Below, in pieces: positions 8,433 through 16,900 of a stretch of DNA of 64,000 bases. The notes under the pieces are model-generated. The model was not told the DNA's origin and ran no database searches. It saw only the letters and a list, made by a program, of their open reading frames with translations. The first letter of the stretch is position 1. Each line of letters starts with the position of its first letter. Source of the DNA: Flavobacteriales bacterium ALC-1 (GTDB lineage: Bacteria > Bacteroidota > Bacteroidia > Flavobacteriales > Flavobacteriaceae); the NCBI GenBank assembly GCA_000171875.1, contig ABHI01000004.1:398109-462108 (forward strand). Reading direction: 5' to 3'. The translations under genes were made by a program, and so were the position numbers.

Positions 8433-9095
8433 TTAGGCTTCAATAAGTTTTGGTAGATTTTCGTTGAACCACTTATATTTATTAATGATCATAATATGAG
8501 AGCCGCCTTTAATAACAAGGCATTTGCCACCACAAGAGTGCGGAAAAACAACATCTTTATCGCCGTGAATATAAATAGCTTCGGGATGCGGTTCTTCTTG
8601 ATTCCAGCAGACGACTTGCTTTATCGCCCAGTCTAAATACGTCTTATCACTAACAGATAAGTACTTTTTATATAAATCTACACGCTTTTTTATAGTTTCA
8701 CCAAAAGCATATTTTGCCAAAAGATCAATATTACTAACCAATTGCGTTGGTAAAATCTTATAAGCTTTAGTTATTTTAAGAAGTTTGAATCGTTTTGGCA
8801 ATTCATGATGTGATTTTACACTAGACACCACTATCAATTTCTTTAAATTGATGAATTTGCTCATTTCTTGAACCAAAATCCCTCCAAAAGACACTCCTAG
8901 TAAAACAACATTATCATACTTTATAAATTTACACATACGTTTTGCGTACGCATGAAGTGTTTCATTCTTATCTGGAATTTGCCACTCCAACCAATGAATT
9001 TTATATTTAGACTCAGGTAATTTAATATATTCAAATATAGTTGGATTAGCGGCCATTCCTGGCATTAAGTAAATATGCAATAATTCTGAATTCAT
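8433..9095 (-). CDS. Alpha/beta hydrolase
   Basis: A 220-residue alpha/beta hydrolase with no signal peptide. The nucleophile elbow is G-V-S69-F-G-G, the acid is probably the Asp in IHGDKDVVFP, and the His is in KGGSHIMI near the C-terminus, so the triad is complete. An oxyanion-type segment (YLMPGMAANP) is present at the N-terminus. Substrate unknown; it could be an esterase or thioesterase. It is followed on the same strand by the lytic transglycosylase 47 bases later, but no functional link is evident. Confidence 0.85.
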   Translation of the reverse strand: MNSELLHIYLMPGMAANPTIFEYIKLPESKYKIHWLEWQIPDKNETLHAYAKRMCKFIKYDNVVLLGVSFGGILVQEMSKFINLKKLIVVSSVKSHHELPKRFKLLKITKAYKILPTQLVSNIDLLAKYAFGETIKKRVDLYKKYLSVSDKTYLDWAIKQVVCWNQEEPHPEAIYIHGDKDVVFPHSCGGKCLVIKGGSHIMIINKYKWFNENLPKLIEA

Positions 9096-9182
9096 AGGTT
9101 TAAACTCTTTAAAAATGAGGCCTTAATTGATTATAATTTAAGGTTTTAACAGCAAAAAACAGGATGTTCCATTGATTTTTTG

Positions 9183-9190
9183 TACCTTTG
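9183..9190 (+). promoter_or_regulatory. -7 promoter element TACCTTTG
   Basis: Exact TAnnTTTG match about 65 bases before the GNAT-like gene. The CCTTTGCAC context is shared with the promoters at 6760 and 27149. Confidence 0.65.
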
Positions 9191-9254
9191 CACAGCAAAA
9201 CTATATAAAATATAGTATCTACACGCCAACCGCTGAATTTAAATAAAAGAAATT

Positions 9255-9551
9255 ATGACTGAAACTGCTGAATTGATTGACAATGAATTTCTCCGTCAAT
9301 TTGAATTAAAGGTTGAAAACGACATGGCAATTATCGAATATTCTCTACAAGAACGCAAGATATTCTTAACTAAAATGATTATTCCTGATACTATTAGAAC
9401 AGATGAATTTGAATTAGAATTTATTGATATGGTGTTTAGTAATATTAAAGAACGTAATATTAGTGTTGTGCCTACAAGTCCAGAAATTGCAAAATTTGTA
9501 AGACGAAACAGAAAATATAAGCGCATGCTACCAGTTGGTATTCGTATATAA
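9255..9551 (+). CDS. Small GNAT-family N-acetyltransferase-like protein
   Basis: A 98-residue protein resembling the short YjdJ-type GNAT domain: an N-terminal FELKVENDMAIIEYSL strand pair, a central helix, and the C-terminal SVVPTSPEIAKFVRRNRKYK segment that matches the usual V-P-S/T-C/S-P..F..R-x-x-x-Y end. The acetyl-CoA pyrophosphate loop (R/Q-x-x-G-x-G/A) is not visible: the equivalent region reads IPDTIRTDEFELEF with no glycines. It may be catalytically inactive or bind a different ligand. It is a single-gene unit with its own promoter and terminator. Confidence 0.75.
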   Translation: MTETAELIDNEFLRQFELKVENDMAIIEYSLQERKIFLTKMIIPDTIRTDEFELEFIDMVFSNIKERNISVVPTSPEIAKFVRRNRKYKRMLPVGIRI

Positions 9552-9570
9552 TTAAAAAAAGAAATACATT

Positions 9571-9608
9571 AAAAAAACCGAAGCTTTTAATAAAAGCTTC
9601 GGTTTTTT
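9571..9608. terminator. Bidirectional Rho-independent terminator
   Basis: Stem AAACCGAAGCTTTTA / TAAAAGCTTCGGTTT with flanking A and T runs, between convergent genes. Confidence 0.92.
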
Positions 9609-9610
9609 AT

Positions 9611-10939
9611 TTAAGATACTAATGCTTCAATAAAATTAAATCGTACTGCCCCATCCTCATCAATCTTTGTTAAATGGACTTTATGTAGTGTATTAACTAA
9701 TTCTGGATTCCAAGGTGCTTTTACTTTTACATAGTTTTCAGTGAAACCATGTATGTAACCTTCCTTATTTTCGCCTTCAAATAAAACAGTTCTATCAGTA
9801 TTCAATTGTTTTTCATAGAATGCCCTTCTTTTTTTAGCAGACAAACCACGTAACATCTTACTTCGTTTAGCTCTTACATTCTTAGACACTACTCCATCCA
9901 TTTCAGCAGCTTCTGTATTATCACGCTCCGAATACGTAAACACATGTAAGTAAGAAATATCAAGTTCCTTTAAGAAATTATAGGTCTCTAAAAAATGTTC
10001 ATCCGTTTCACCTGGAAAACCTACAATAACATCCACACCAATGCAAGCATGTGGCATAACTTCCTTAATTTTTGAAACACGATCCACATACAATTCTTTC
10101 ATGTAACGACGTTTCATCTTCTTCAGAATATCATTGCTTCCGCTCTGTAATGGCACGTGAAAATGTGGTACAAATGCTCTAGACTTAGAAACTAAATCAA
10201 TCGTTTCATTCTTAAGTAAATTAGGTTCTATTGAAGAAATCCTTAAGCGTTCAATCCCTTCTACTTTATCCAATTCAGTAACTAAATCTAAAAAGGTATG
10301 CTCATGTTTTTTATTACCAAACTCACCCTTTCCATAATCACCAATGTTAACACCAGTCAATACAATTTCTTTTATCCCTTGCTCTGAAATTTCTTTTGCA
10401 TTATTCAACACATTAGTCATAGTATCACTACGAGAAATCCCTCTAGCCAATGGAATTGTACAATAAGTGCATTTATAATCACAACCATCTTGCACTTTTA
10501 AAAACGCTCTTGTTCTATCTCCTATTGAATAACTCCCAACATAGAAATCAGCATCTTCAATTTCGCAAGAATGTACTTCTCCAAAATCGTTTTTGGTTAA
10601 GTCGTTTAGGTAATCCGTAATCTTAAATTTTTCTGTAGCCCCCAAAACCAAATCTACACCATTTACATCTGCTAACTCTTCTGGTTTTAATTGCGCATAG
10701 CAACCTATGGCAGCTACAAATGCATCAGGATTAACTTTCTGTGCTTGCTTTACAATAGTTTTAAAACGTTTGTCTGCATTTTCAGTAACAGAACAGGTGT
10801 TAATTACATAAATATCTGCATTTTCCTTAAAGTCCACACGCGCAAAACCCTCATCTTTAAAACTTCTAGCAATCGTAGAAGTTTCAGAGAAGTTAAGCTT
10901 ACAACCTAAGGTATAAAATGCAACTTTTTTTGTTTCCAT
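9611..10939 (-). CDS. mtaB: tRNA t6A37 methylthiotransferase MtaB
   Basis: A 442-residue radical-SAM methylthiotransferase that converts t6A37 to ms2t6A37 in ANN-decoding tRNAs. The N-terminal UPF0004 domain carries the auxiliary-cluster cysteines C13, C49 and C80. The radical-SAM motif is C153-x3-C157-x2-C160 (GCDYKCTYCTIPLARG), and a TRAM-like C-terminal domain binds tRNA. The pattern GCKLN at the start is that of MtaB rather than MiaB or RimO. A palindromic repeat (10945-10970) lies six bases upstream of the start codon, in the untranslated leader. Confidence 0.95.
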   Translation of the reverse strand: METKKVAFYTLGCKLNFSETSTIARSFKDEGFARVDFKENADIYVINTCSVTENADKRFKTIVKQAQKVNPDAFVAAIGCYAQLKPEELADVNGVDLVLGATEKFKITDYLNDLTKNDFGEVHSCEIEDADFYVGSYSIGDRTRAFLKVQDGCDYKCTYCTIPLARGISRSDTMTNVLNNAKEISEQGIKEIVLTGVNIGDYGKGEFGNKKHEHTFLDLVTELDKVEGIERLRISSIEPNLLKNETIDLVSKSRAFVPHFHVPLQSGSNDILKKMKRRYMKELYVDRVSKIKEVMPHACIGVDVIVGFPGETDEHFLETYNFLKELDISYLHVFTYSERDNTEAAEMDGVVSKNVRAKRSKMLRGLSAKKRRAFYEKQLNTDRTVLFEGENKEGYIHGFTENYVKVKAPWNPELVNTLHKVHLTKIDEDGAVRFNFIEALVS

Positions 10940-10944
10940 TTTTT

Positions 10945-10970
10945 GTCATCCTGAACTTGTTTCAGGATCT
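10945..10970. repeat. REP-like palindrome of the GTCATCCTGAACTTG type
   Basis: Perfect 8-bp stem ATCCTGAA / TTCAGGAT with a CTTGT loop. From memory, this short palindrome is dispersed in many Bacteroidota genomes and gives the spurious peptide VILNLFQDL when read through. It sits between the divergent starts of mtaB and the peptide-binding lipoprotein gene. Confidence 0.75.
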
Positions 10971-11055
10971 TTTTAAATATACCTTTAGCACTTATTTAAA
11001 AGCTAAAAAGTATCTTATAATTTTTGTGGATGCAAATTTACAACATAATAGTTAT

Positions 11056-12669
11056 ATGTTAAAACTCATCAAATTCTTATTCAACAGATTGTTATACGTA
11101 TTAGTTTTGATGATTATTTCCTGTGGCTCTAAAGAAAATTCTAATAAGGATCACCTTGTCTTTAAATATAATGAACACAAAAATATAGGTTCATTAGATC
11201 CTGCATTTTCTAAAGACTTAGCAGATATTTGGGGAACGCATCAATTATTTAATGGTTTAGTGCAGATGGACGACCAATTGAATGTAAAACCTTGTATTGC
11301 TAAAAATTGGAAGATTTCTGATAGTGCAACGACTTATACATTCAATATTAGAAATGATGTCTTTTTTCATAAACATGAATTATTCGGAAAAGATTCAACT
11401 AGAATGGCTAATGCCGCTGATTTTGAATACAGCTTCAATAGATTAAAAGATAAAACTGTGGCTTCTCCAGGAAGTTGGGTACTTAATAAGGTTGAAAGCT
11501 TTTCGGCAGTAAACGATTCTACATTTCAAGTTAAATTAAAACAACCATTTCCAGCTTTTTTAGGATTATTGACAATGAAGTATTGTTCTGTTGTTCCTAA
11601 AGAGATTGTTGAACACTATGGTAGCGATTTTAGATCTAACCCCATTGGAACTGGACCTTTTAAATTTAAACGTTGGGAAGAAAACTTAAAACTCGTTTTT
11701 AGACGAAATAATAATTATTTTGAAACTGATAAAAGTGGGAATAGTTTGCCATATCTCGAGGCTGTAGCCATTACTTTTTTACCAGACAAGCAAAGTGAAT
11801 TTTTACAATTTGCACAAGGCAATATTGATTTTGTTTCAGGGTTAGACGCCTCCTATAAAGATGAAATTCTAACCTCTGATGGAAAATTAAGACCTTTGTA
11901 TGCCAATAATGTAAATATGATTCGTGGTCCATATCTCAACACAGAATATTTAGCCTTTTATATGGAAACCGAGGTTTCAGAAATACAGGCTTTAAAATTG
12001 AGGAAAGCTATAAACATTGGCTTTGATAGAGCAAAAATGATGACCTATTTGAGAAATGGTATTGGTATTCCTGCCAAAGGTGGATTTATACCTAAAGGTT
12101 TACCTGGTTATGATGATACTATTGGTTTTACTTATCAGCCAGAATTAGCTAAACAATTAGTTTCAGAATTTAAAACTGAAACAGGAATTGATAATCCAGA
12201 AGTCACTTTAACCACCACTAGTAACTATCTAAGTTTTTGTGAATTTATTCAACGTGAATTACAAAAAACTGGATTAAACGTTAATGTCGATGTGATACCA
12301 GCATCGAGTTTAAAAGATGCCAAAGCGAATGGTCAACTCGATTTTTTTAGAGCCAGTTGGATTGCTGATTATCCAGATGCAGAAAACTATTTGTCTTTAT
12401 ACTACAGCAAAAATTTTGCTCCAAATGGTCCAAATTACACACATTTTAAAAGTGAAGAATTCGATAACATGTATGAAGCTGCATATTTAGAAACAAATTC
12501 AGAAAAGCGTAAAAATCTCTACACCAAAATGGATTCGCTCATTATGGCTTCTGCTCCAATTGTACCACTATTTTATGACGAAGTTGTTCGCTTTACAAGA
12601 AAAAATGTAAACGGTCTAGGTATAAATGCTACTAATTTATTAGAGATTAAGTCAGTAAAAAAAGACTAA
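11056..12669 (+). CDS. Oligopeptide ABC transporter substrate-binding lipoprotein
   Basis: A 537-residue family 5 (OppA/DppA-type) solute-binding protein. The start at 11056 gives a clean lipoprotein signal with lipobox ending at C23 (LMIISC); the upstream in-frame ATG at 10918 would translate a palindromic repeat and is rejected. Family motifs are visible: GSLDPAFSKDLADIW, FNGLVQMDDQLNVKPCIAKNWKIS, and PIGTGPFKFKRWE. It would capture peptides outside the inner membrane. No permease or ATPase gene is next to it, so the partner transporter must lie elsewhere or the protein has another role. Confidence 0.9.
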   Translation: MLKLIKFLFNRLLYVLVLMIISCGSKENSNKDHLVFKYNEHKNIGSLDPAFSKDLADIWGTHQLFNGLVQMDDQLNVKPCIAKNWKISDSATTYTFNIRNDVFFHKHELFGKDSTRMANAADFEYSFNRLKDKTVASPGSWVLNKVESFSAVNDSTFQVKLKQPFPAFLGLLTMKYCSVVPKEIVEHYGSDFRSNPIGTGPFKFKRWEENLKLVFRRNNNYFETDKSGNSLPYLEAVAITFLPDKQSEFLQFAQGNIDFVSGLDASYKDEILTSDGKLRPLYANNVNMIRGPYLNTEYLAFYMETEVSEIQALKLRKAINIGFDRAKMMTYLRNGIGIPAKGGFIPKGLPGYDDTIGFTYQPELAKQLVSEFKTETGIDNPEVTLTTTSNYLSFCEFIQRELQKTGLNVNVDVIPASSLKDAKANGQLDFFRASWIADYPDAENYLSLYYSKNFAPNGPNYTHFKSEEFDNMYEAAYLETNSEKRKNLYTKMDSLIMASAPIVPLFYDEVVRFTRKNVNGLGINATNLLEIKSVKKD

Positions 12670-12679
12670 AATTTAGTTT

Positions 12680-13585
12680 CTAGAATTTAGAAAAGTAATA
12701 CAAATCATCACCACCTTCCCCTTTAGAGCGTCTAGAAGATAAATACCCAGTAGTTAAATCATCATTTAAGAAAAATGAAAAATCATCACCTCTACTATTT
12801 ATAGGTGCATCTAAAGAAACAGGCACTTGATTATTATCATTAGATTTTAAATCGTACACATAAATATCTAAACCACCTTTTCCCCCTCGTCTATCCGAAG
12901 TAAAATACAACTTGTTATCAGCACTTATAAATGGGTAGATTTCAGTACGAGATGAGTTAATGGTCTCACTTAATTTTGTAACCTCACCATAGGTTTCATG
13001 ATTAGACACTGATACTTTATATAAGTCAGACTTTCCTTTTGTACCTTTAATGGTAGAAATAAAATATAACGTAGAACCATCTGGACTCAATGCAGGATGC
13101 GCATAATTAAAATTTGGATCACAAAAGGGTAGAGTTGTAAAATTAATCCAACCTTTACCTTCTACATATTCAGCCCTTTTAATTAAGAGATTAAACGTAT
13201 TCTTACCATGTAATTTATTCTCACCTTTCCCTGTATGATTAGCCGTAAAATACATATACTTACCATCTTTAGAATACGTAGAAACAGACATGTTAGACAT
13301 GCCTACTTCTTTTCTTTTTACAAGTTTTGTGTTTTCAATTTCCCCATCTTCACCTACAGTACCTTCATATATACCATAAAGATTTTGAGCAAATTTATCT
13401 AAGATAACACGCCCATTCTTTCTTGTTAAGTTAGAGCTGTAGTAGACCTTATCTTTTACAACTCTCGCAGCAAAATGGTCTAATTTATTGTTGATTTTTA
13501 GTTTTTTGACTTCTGTATCTTCACTTTGTGAAAATCCACAGGTTAGTGTCAGTAAAAAAAGTAGTGTGATTTTGGTCTTAAACAT
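12680..13585 (-). CDS. Secreted PD40 (WD40-like) beta-propeller protein
   Basis: A 301-residue protein with a signal peptide (residues 1-19, ending GFSQ) and at least three PD40/TolB-like blades: STYSKDGKYMYFTAN, HPALSPDGSTLYFIST and YPFISADNKLYFTSDRRGG. The blades resemble the propeller part of OmpA-linked envelope proteins of Bacteroidota, but no OmpA domain is present. It starts two bases after the stop of the GlmU-like gene, so the two form an operon. Role unknown; a periplasmic binding or scaffold function is likely. Confidence 0.8.
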   Translation of the reverse strand: MFKTKITLLFLLTLTCGFSQSEDTEVKKLKINNKLDHFAARVVKDKVYYSSNLTRKNGRVILDKFAQNLYGIYEGTVGEDGEIENTKLVKRKEVGMSNMSVSTYSKDGKYMYFTANHTGKGENKLHGKNTFNLLIKRAEYVEGKGWINFTTLPFCDPNFNYAHPALSPDGSTLYFISTIKGTKGKSDLYKVSVSNHETYGEVTKLSETINSSRTEIYPFISADNKLYFTSDRRGGKGGLDIYVYDLKSNDNNQVPVSLDAPINSRGDDFSFFLNDDLTTGYLSSRRSKGEGGDDLYYFSKF

Positions 13586-13587
13586 AA

Positions 13588-14763
13588 TTATTCTCTTCTG
13601 TATTGTTTTGTTTCTTCAAAAACGTATTCTAATATTGATTTGTCTTTTTCAGTGAACTCTTCATTTCTTCTCGCCATTACTACCTCAGCAACTTCAAATG
13701 CTTTGTTAGTTTTATAGGTTACAAAGCCTTTACTTCCTCCCCAAGAAAAACTTGGAACAAAATTACGAGGAAAACCACTTCCAAAGATATTAGCACTTAC
13801 TCCAACAACCGTACCAGTATTAAACATAGTATTAATACCACACTTACTATGATCTCCCATCATTAGTCCACAAAATTGTAATCCAGTTTTAGCAAAACCC
13901 TCAGTTTGGTAATCCCAAAGTCTTACTTCTGCATAATTATTTTTTAAATTACTATTATTGGTATCTGCTCCTAAATTACACCATTCCCCCAATACAGAAT
14001 TTCCTAAAAAGCCATCATGACCTTTATTAGAAGAGCCAAAAATTACAGAATTATTAACCTCTCCACCTACTTTACTGTATGGTCCAACTGTTGTTGGTCC
14101 ATAAATTTTACTTCCTAATTTTAAAGTCGCATTATTACAAAGTGCAAAAGGGCCCCTAACTATGGAACCTTCCATTATTTCTGCATCTCTACCAATGTAA
14201 ATTGGGCCAGAATTTGCATTTAGGGTTGCAAAATTTAGAGTCGCTCCTTTTTCTATAAATATGTTTTCGGGATTAATTGTATTTATTGTAGCTGGAATTG
14301 GCTGAGATTGTCTATCCTTTGTTATTAAACTAAAATCTTCAGCAATAGCTTCTCCGTTTTTTGAAAAAATATCCCAAGTATGCTCTATAGCTAAAATATC
14401 TCCTTCAAACTCAATAGCTTCAAATGTAGAAAAATCATTAACCTCCTCACCTTCTTTAGCATAAAACGCAATGACATCTTCACCTTTAAATAAAGCCTGG
14501 TTATAGTTTAAGTTTTTCACAAACTCTACTACTTCCATATTAGGCAAAAAAGAAGCATTAATCATAATGTTCTCTTCCATTTCAACCATAGGAAACTTTT
14601 CTGCCAAATAATCTTCTGTAACCGTCGTGGTTGTATACTCTAGATAAGACTCCCATTTCTGACGAATCGTTAAAATACCAACTCTAATATCTGCTACAGG
14701 CCTTGTGTATGTAAATGGCAACAAGTTGTTGCGGTATGGACCGTCAAATAATATATAATTCAT
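13588..14763 (-). CDS. GlmU-like sugar nucleotidyltransferase / left-handed beta-helix protein
   Basis: A 391-residue protein of the Bacteroidota GlmU-like family. The N-terminal half is a divergent nucleotidyltransferase-like domain (NYILFDGPYRNNLLPFTYTRP). The C-terminal half has hexapeptide repeats of a left-handed beta-helix acyltransferase (for example IYIGRDAEIMEGSIVRG and KIYGPTTVGPYSKVGGEV). The classical GlmU pyrophosphorylase motif is not visible, so UDP-GlcNAc synthesis is not assured. It is first in a two-gene operon with the PD40 protein. Confidence 0.85.
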   Translation of the reverse strand: MNYILFDGPYRNNLLPFTYTRPVADIRVGILTIRQKWESYLEYTTTTVTEDYLAEKFPMVEMEENIMINASFLPNMEVVEFVKNLNYNQALFKGEDVIAFYAKEGEEVNDFSTFEAIEFEGDILAIEHTWDIFSKNGEAIAEDFSLITKDRQSQPIPATINTINPENIFIEKGATLNFATLNANSGPIYIGRDAEIMEGSIVRGPFALCNNATLKLGSKIYGPTTVGPYSKVGGEVNNSVIFGSSNKGHDGFLGNSVLGEWCNLGADTNNSNLKNNYAEVRLWDYQTEGFAKTGLQFCGLMMGDHSKCGINTMFNTGTVVGVSANIFGSGFPRNFVPSFSWGGSKGFVTYKTNKAFEVAEVVMARRNEEFTEKDKSILEYVFEETKQYRRE

Positions 14764-14834
14764 TATATGATTTAATCTTAGATGTCTTAAATTGACTTAA
14801 TTACAATACCAAAAGTAGTTTAATTGTATAGAAC

Positions 14835-14867
14835 AAAAAAGCCTTTCTGTTGATAGAAAGGCTTTTT
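14835..14867. terminator. Rho-independent terminator after rpmE2
   Basis: Stem AAAAAGCCTTTCT / AGAAAGGCTTTTT with a 6-base loop, downstream of the L31 gene on the minus strand. Confidence 0.88.
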
Positions 14868-14887
14868 CGATTATCGGTAAGCTAAGC

Positions 14888-15139
14888 TTATTTCTTAAAC
14901 TTAGCGTATTTGTTTTTGAACTTATCAATACGACCAGCTGTATCTACTAATTTAGACTTACCTGTGTAGTACGGATGAGATGTTCTAGAAATTTCCAATT
15001 TAACTAATGGATATTCAACACCATCAACTTCAATAGTTTCACTTGTATCTGCAGTAGATTTAGTTAAAAACACATCATCGTTAGACATATCTTTAAACGC
15101 TACTACTCTATAATTTTCTGGATGTATTCCTGCTTTCAT
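14888..15139 (-). CDS. rpmE2: 50S ribosomal protein L31, type B
   Basis: An 83-residue L31. It lacks the zinc-binding cysteines of the type A form and begins [17 protein letters not shown], with the conserved [14 protein letters not shown] segment, so it is the cysteine-free type B (YkgM-like) form. Single-gene unit with its own promoter (15178-15185) and terminator. Confidence 0.96.
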   Translation of the reverse strand: MKAGIHPENYRVVAFKDMSNDDVFLTKSTADTSETIEVDGVEYPLVKLEISRTSHPYYTGKSKLVDTAGRIDKFKNKYAKFKK

Positions 15140-15177
15140 CGCTAAATGCTTTAAATAAATTCGATTTTTTCGAGGTG

Positions 15178-15185
15178 CAAATTTA
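15178..15185 (-). promoter_or_regulatory. -7 promoter element TAAATTTG for rpmE2
   Basis: Exact TAnnTTTG match on the minus strand, 38 bases before the L31 start. Confidence 0.62.
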
Positions 15186-15251
15186 AGTATTTTTTATAAA
15201 TCTACAATCTTTTTAATACTTTTTATTTTACAAAAATATGTAACATTTCTT

Positions 15252-15259
15252 TATCTTTG
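15252..15259 (+). promoter_or_regulatory. -7 promoter element TATCTTTG
   Basis: Exact TAnnTTTG match, 40 bases before the DUF4199 gene. Confidence 0.62.
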
Positions 15260-15299
15260 AGTACTAACTAGTCAATTAACTAAAAAACTCATCAAAATT

Positions 15300-15815
15300 A
15301 TGGAAAATCAAAAACCAACCACAGGTAAATTCGCCCTTAATTATGGCATTATCTTAGGTGTTATAATGATTGCATTAAATGTAGTAAGCTATGTCACTGG
15401 ATTGGCTTTAGAAGGCGCCCAGTGGCCAAATATTATATATTACATAGCATTCCCTGTTATTATTATGTACGCAATTAGTCAGTACAAAAAATCTAATGCC
15501 AATGTTCTTAGTTTAGGCGATGCTATTAAAGTAGGCTTAGCAATTGCTGTAGTAAGCGCTTTAGTATTTGTGGTCTATGGTATAATATTTAATTACATAA
15601 TTGATCCAGAATTTTCTCAACAAGCATTAGAAGTGGCTAAAGAAAAAATGCTGGAAAATCCTAACATGAGTGAAGAAGCTGTTGAACAAAGTATGGAATG
15701 GATTGAAAAATTCCAAAACCCTATTTTTGGTTATTCGGTTTGGGTAGCTATGAGTGCTGTTTTTGGATTAATCTGGTCTTTAATTGGTGGCTTAGTAATG
15801 AAAAACAATTCATAA
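15300..15815 (+). CDS. DUF4199 membrane protein
   Basis: A 171-residue integral membrane protein of the DUF4199 family. It has four membrane segments (about residues 13-35, 43-60, 75-100 and 145-165). A soluble acidic loop containing EKMLENPNMSEEAVEQSMEW lies between the third and fourth segments. Function unknown in the family. A glycosyltransferase gene follows 55 bases later with its own -7 element. Confidence 0.85.
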   Translation: MENQKPTTGKFALNYGIILGVIMIALNVVSYVTGLALEGAQWPNIIYYIAFPVIIMYAISQYKKSNANVLSLGDAIKVGLAIAVVSALVFVVYGIIFNYIIDPEFSQQALEVAKEKMLENPNMSEEAVEQSMEWIEKFQNPIFGYSVWVAMSAVFGLIWSLIGGLVMKNNS

Positions 15816-15836
15816 CTACACCTTAAATAATTTCTT

Positions 15837-15844
15837 TATTTTTG
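15837..15844 (+). promoter_or_regulatory. -7 promoter element TATTTTTG
   Basis: Exact TAnnTTTG match 26 bases before the glycosyltransferase start. Confidence 0.6.
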
Positions 15845-15870
15845 AAGTCTAGAAAACAGACAACATCAAT

Positions 15871-16821
15871 ATGAACATATCAGTAGTTATACCACTACTT
15901 AACGAAGAAGAATCTTTAAAAGAATTATACGATTGGATTGTATCAGTGATGCAATCCAATTCGTTTTCTTACGAAATTCTATTTATAGATGATGGTAGTA
16001 CTGATGAGTCGTGGAGTCTTATCTCACAACTTTCTCAAGCAAACTCTAATGTAAAAGGTATTCGGTTTCTAAAAAACTTTGGAAAGTCACAAGCATTACA
16101 TGCTGGCTTTGCAAAAGCCATAGGTGACGTCGTTATTACTATGGATGCTGATTTACAGGATAATCCTGAAGAAATCCCTGAATTATATAAAATGATTTTT
16201 GATGAAGGATATGACTTAGTTTCTGGTTGGAAAAAGAAACGCTACGATTCAGTTATCTCCAAAAACTTACCATCAAAATTATTTAATTGGGCAGCAAGAC
16301 GCACATCTGGTGTAAAATTACATGACTTTAATTGTGGATTAAAAGCGTACTCCAACTCTGTTATAAAACATATCGATGTTTATGGTGAAATGCATCGTTA
16401 CATCCCTGTACTTGCTAAAAATGCTGGCTTTACAACTATAGGTGAGAAAGTAGTACAACACCAAGCCAGAAAATATGGTAAAACCAAATTTGGCATGAAT
16501 CGCTTTATAAATGGGTTCTTAGACCTTTTAACGATTTGGTTTATATCAAAATTTGGTAAACGACCTATGCATCTCTTTGGTGCATTAGGTGTTATAATGT
16601 TTGTCATTGGTTTTGGATTTGCATTCTATTTAGGGTTAGATAAGTTATTTTTTAATCCAACTGGTCGATTAATTACTGATAGACCTCAATTTTATATTGC
16701 ACTTTCAACAATGATTATAGGTTCTCAATTATTTATCGCAGGCTTTTTAGGAGAACTTATTTTACGATCTAAGCGTGAACAACAACGTTATTTCATAAAA
16801 GAAGCATTAAATTTATCTTAA
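15871..16821 (+). CDS. Family 2 glycosyltransferase (DPM1/GtrB-like)
   Basis: A 316-residue membrane-bound glycosyltransferase. The GT-A domain begins MNISVVIPLLNEEESL, binds nucleotide through LFIDDGSTDES, and has the metal-binding D-A-D in TMDADLQDNPEE. Two C-terminal membrane helices (about residues 230-252 and 268-293) match the polyprenyl-phosphate sugar transferase class (DPM1, GtrB, ArnC). It likely transfers a sugar from a nucleotide donor to undecaprenyl phosphate on the cytoplasmic face. Donor sugar unknown. Confidence 0.9.
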   Translation: MNISVVIPLLNEEESLKELYDWIVSVMQSNSFSYEILFIDDGSTDESWSLISQLSQANSNVKGIRFLKNFGKSQALHAGFAKAIGDVVITMDADLQDNPEEIPELYKMIFDEGYDLVSGWKKKRYDSVISKNLPSKLFNWAARRTSGVKLHDFNCGLKAYSNSVIKHIDVYGEMHRYIPVLAKNAGFTTIGEKVVQHQARKYGKTKFGMNRFINGFLDLLTIWFISKFGKRPMHLFGALGVIMFVIGFGFAFYLGLDKLFFNPTGRLITDRPQFYIALSTMIIGSQLFIAGFLGELILRSKREQQRYFIKEALNLS

Positions 16822-16874
16822 ATACAATCAAACTTTCAATAACACAGAATGAAGGCATTTCAATGTGAAATGTT

Positions 16875-16882
16875 TACTTTTG
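16875..16882 (+). promoter_or_regulatory. -7 promoter element TACTTTTG
   Basis: Exact TAnnTTTG match 18 bases before the phosphohexomutase start. Confidence 0.62.
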
Positions 16883-16900
16883 TGACACAAATTTTTATGC

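Noticed and set aside
10918..11055. N-terminal extension of the peptide-binding lipoprotein
   Set aside because: It translates the palindromic repeat (VILNLFQDL) and hides the lipoprotein signal that begins at 11056.
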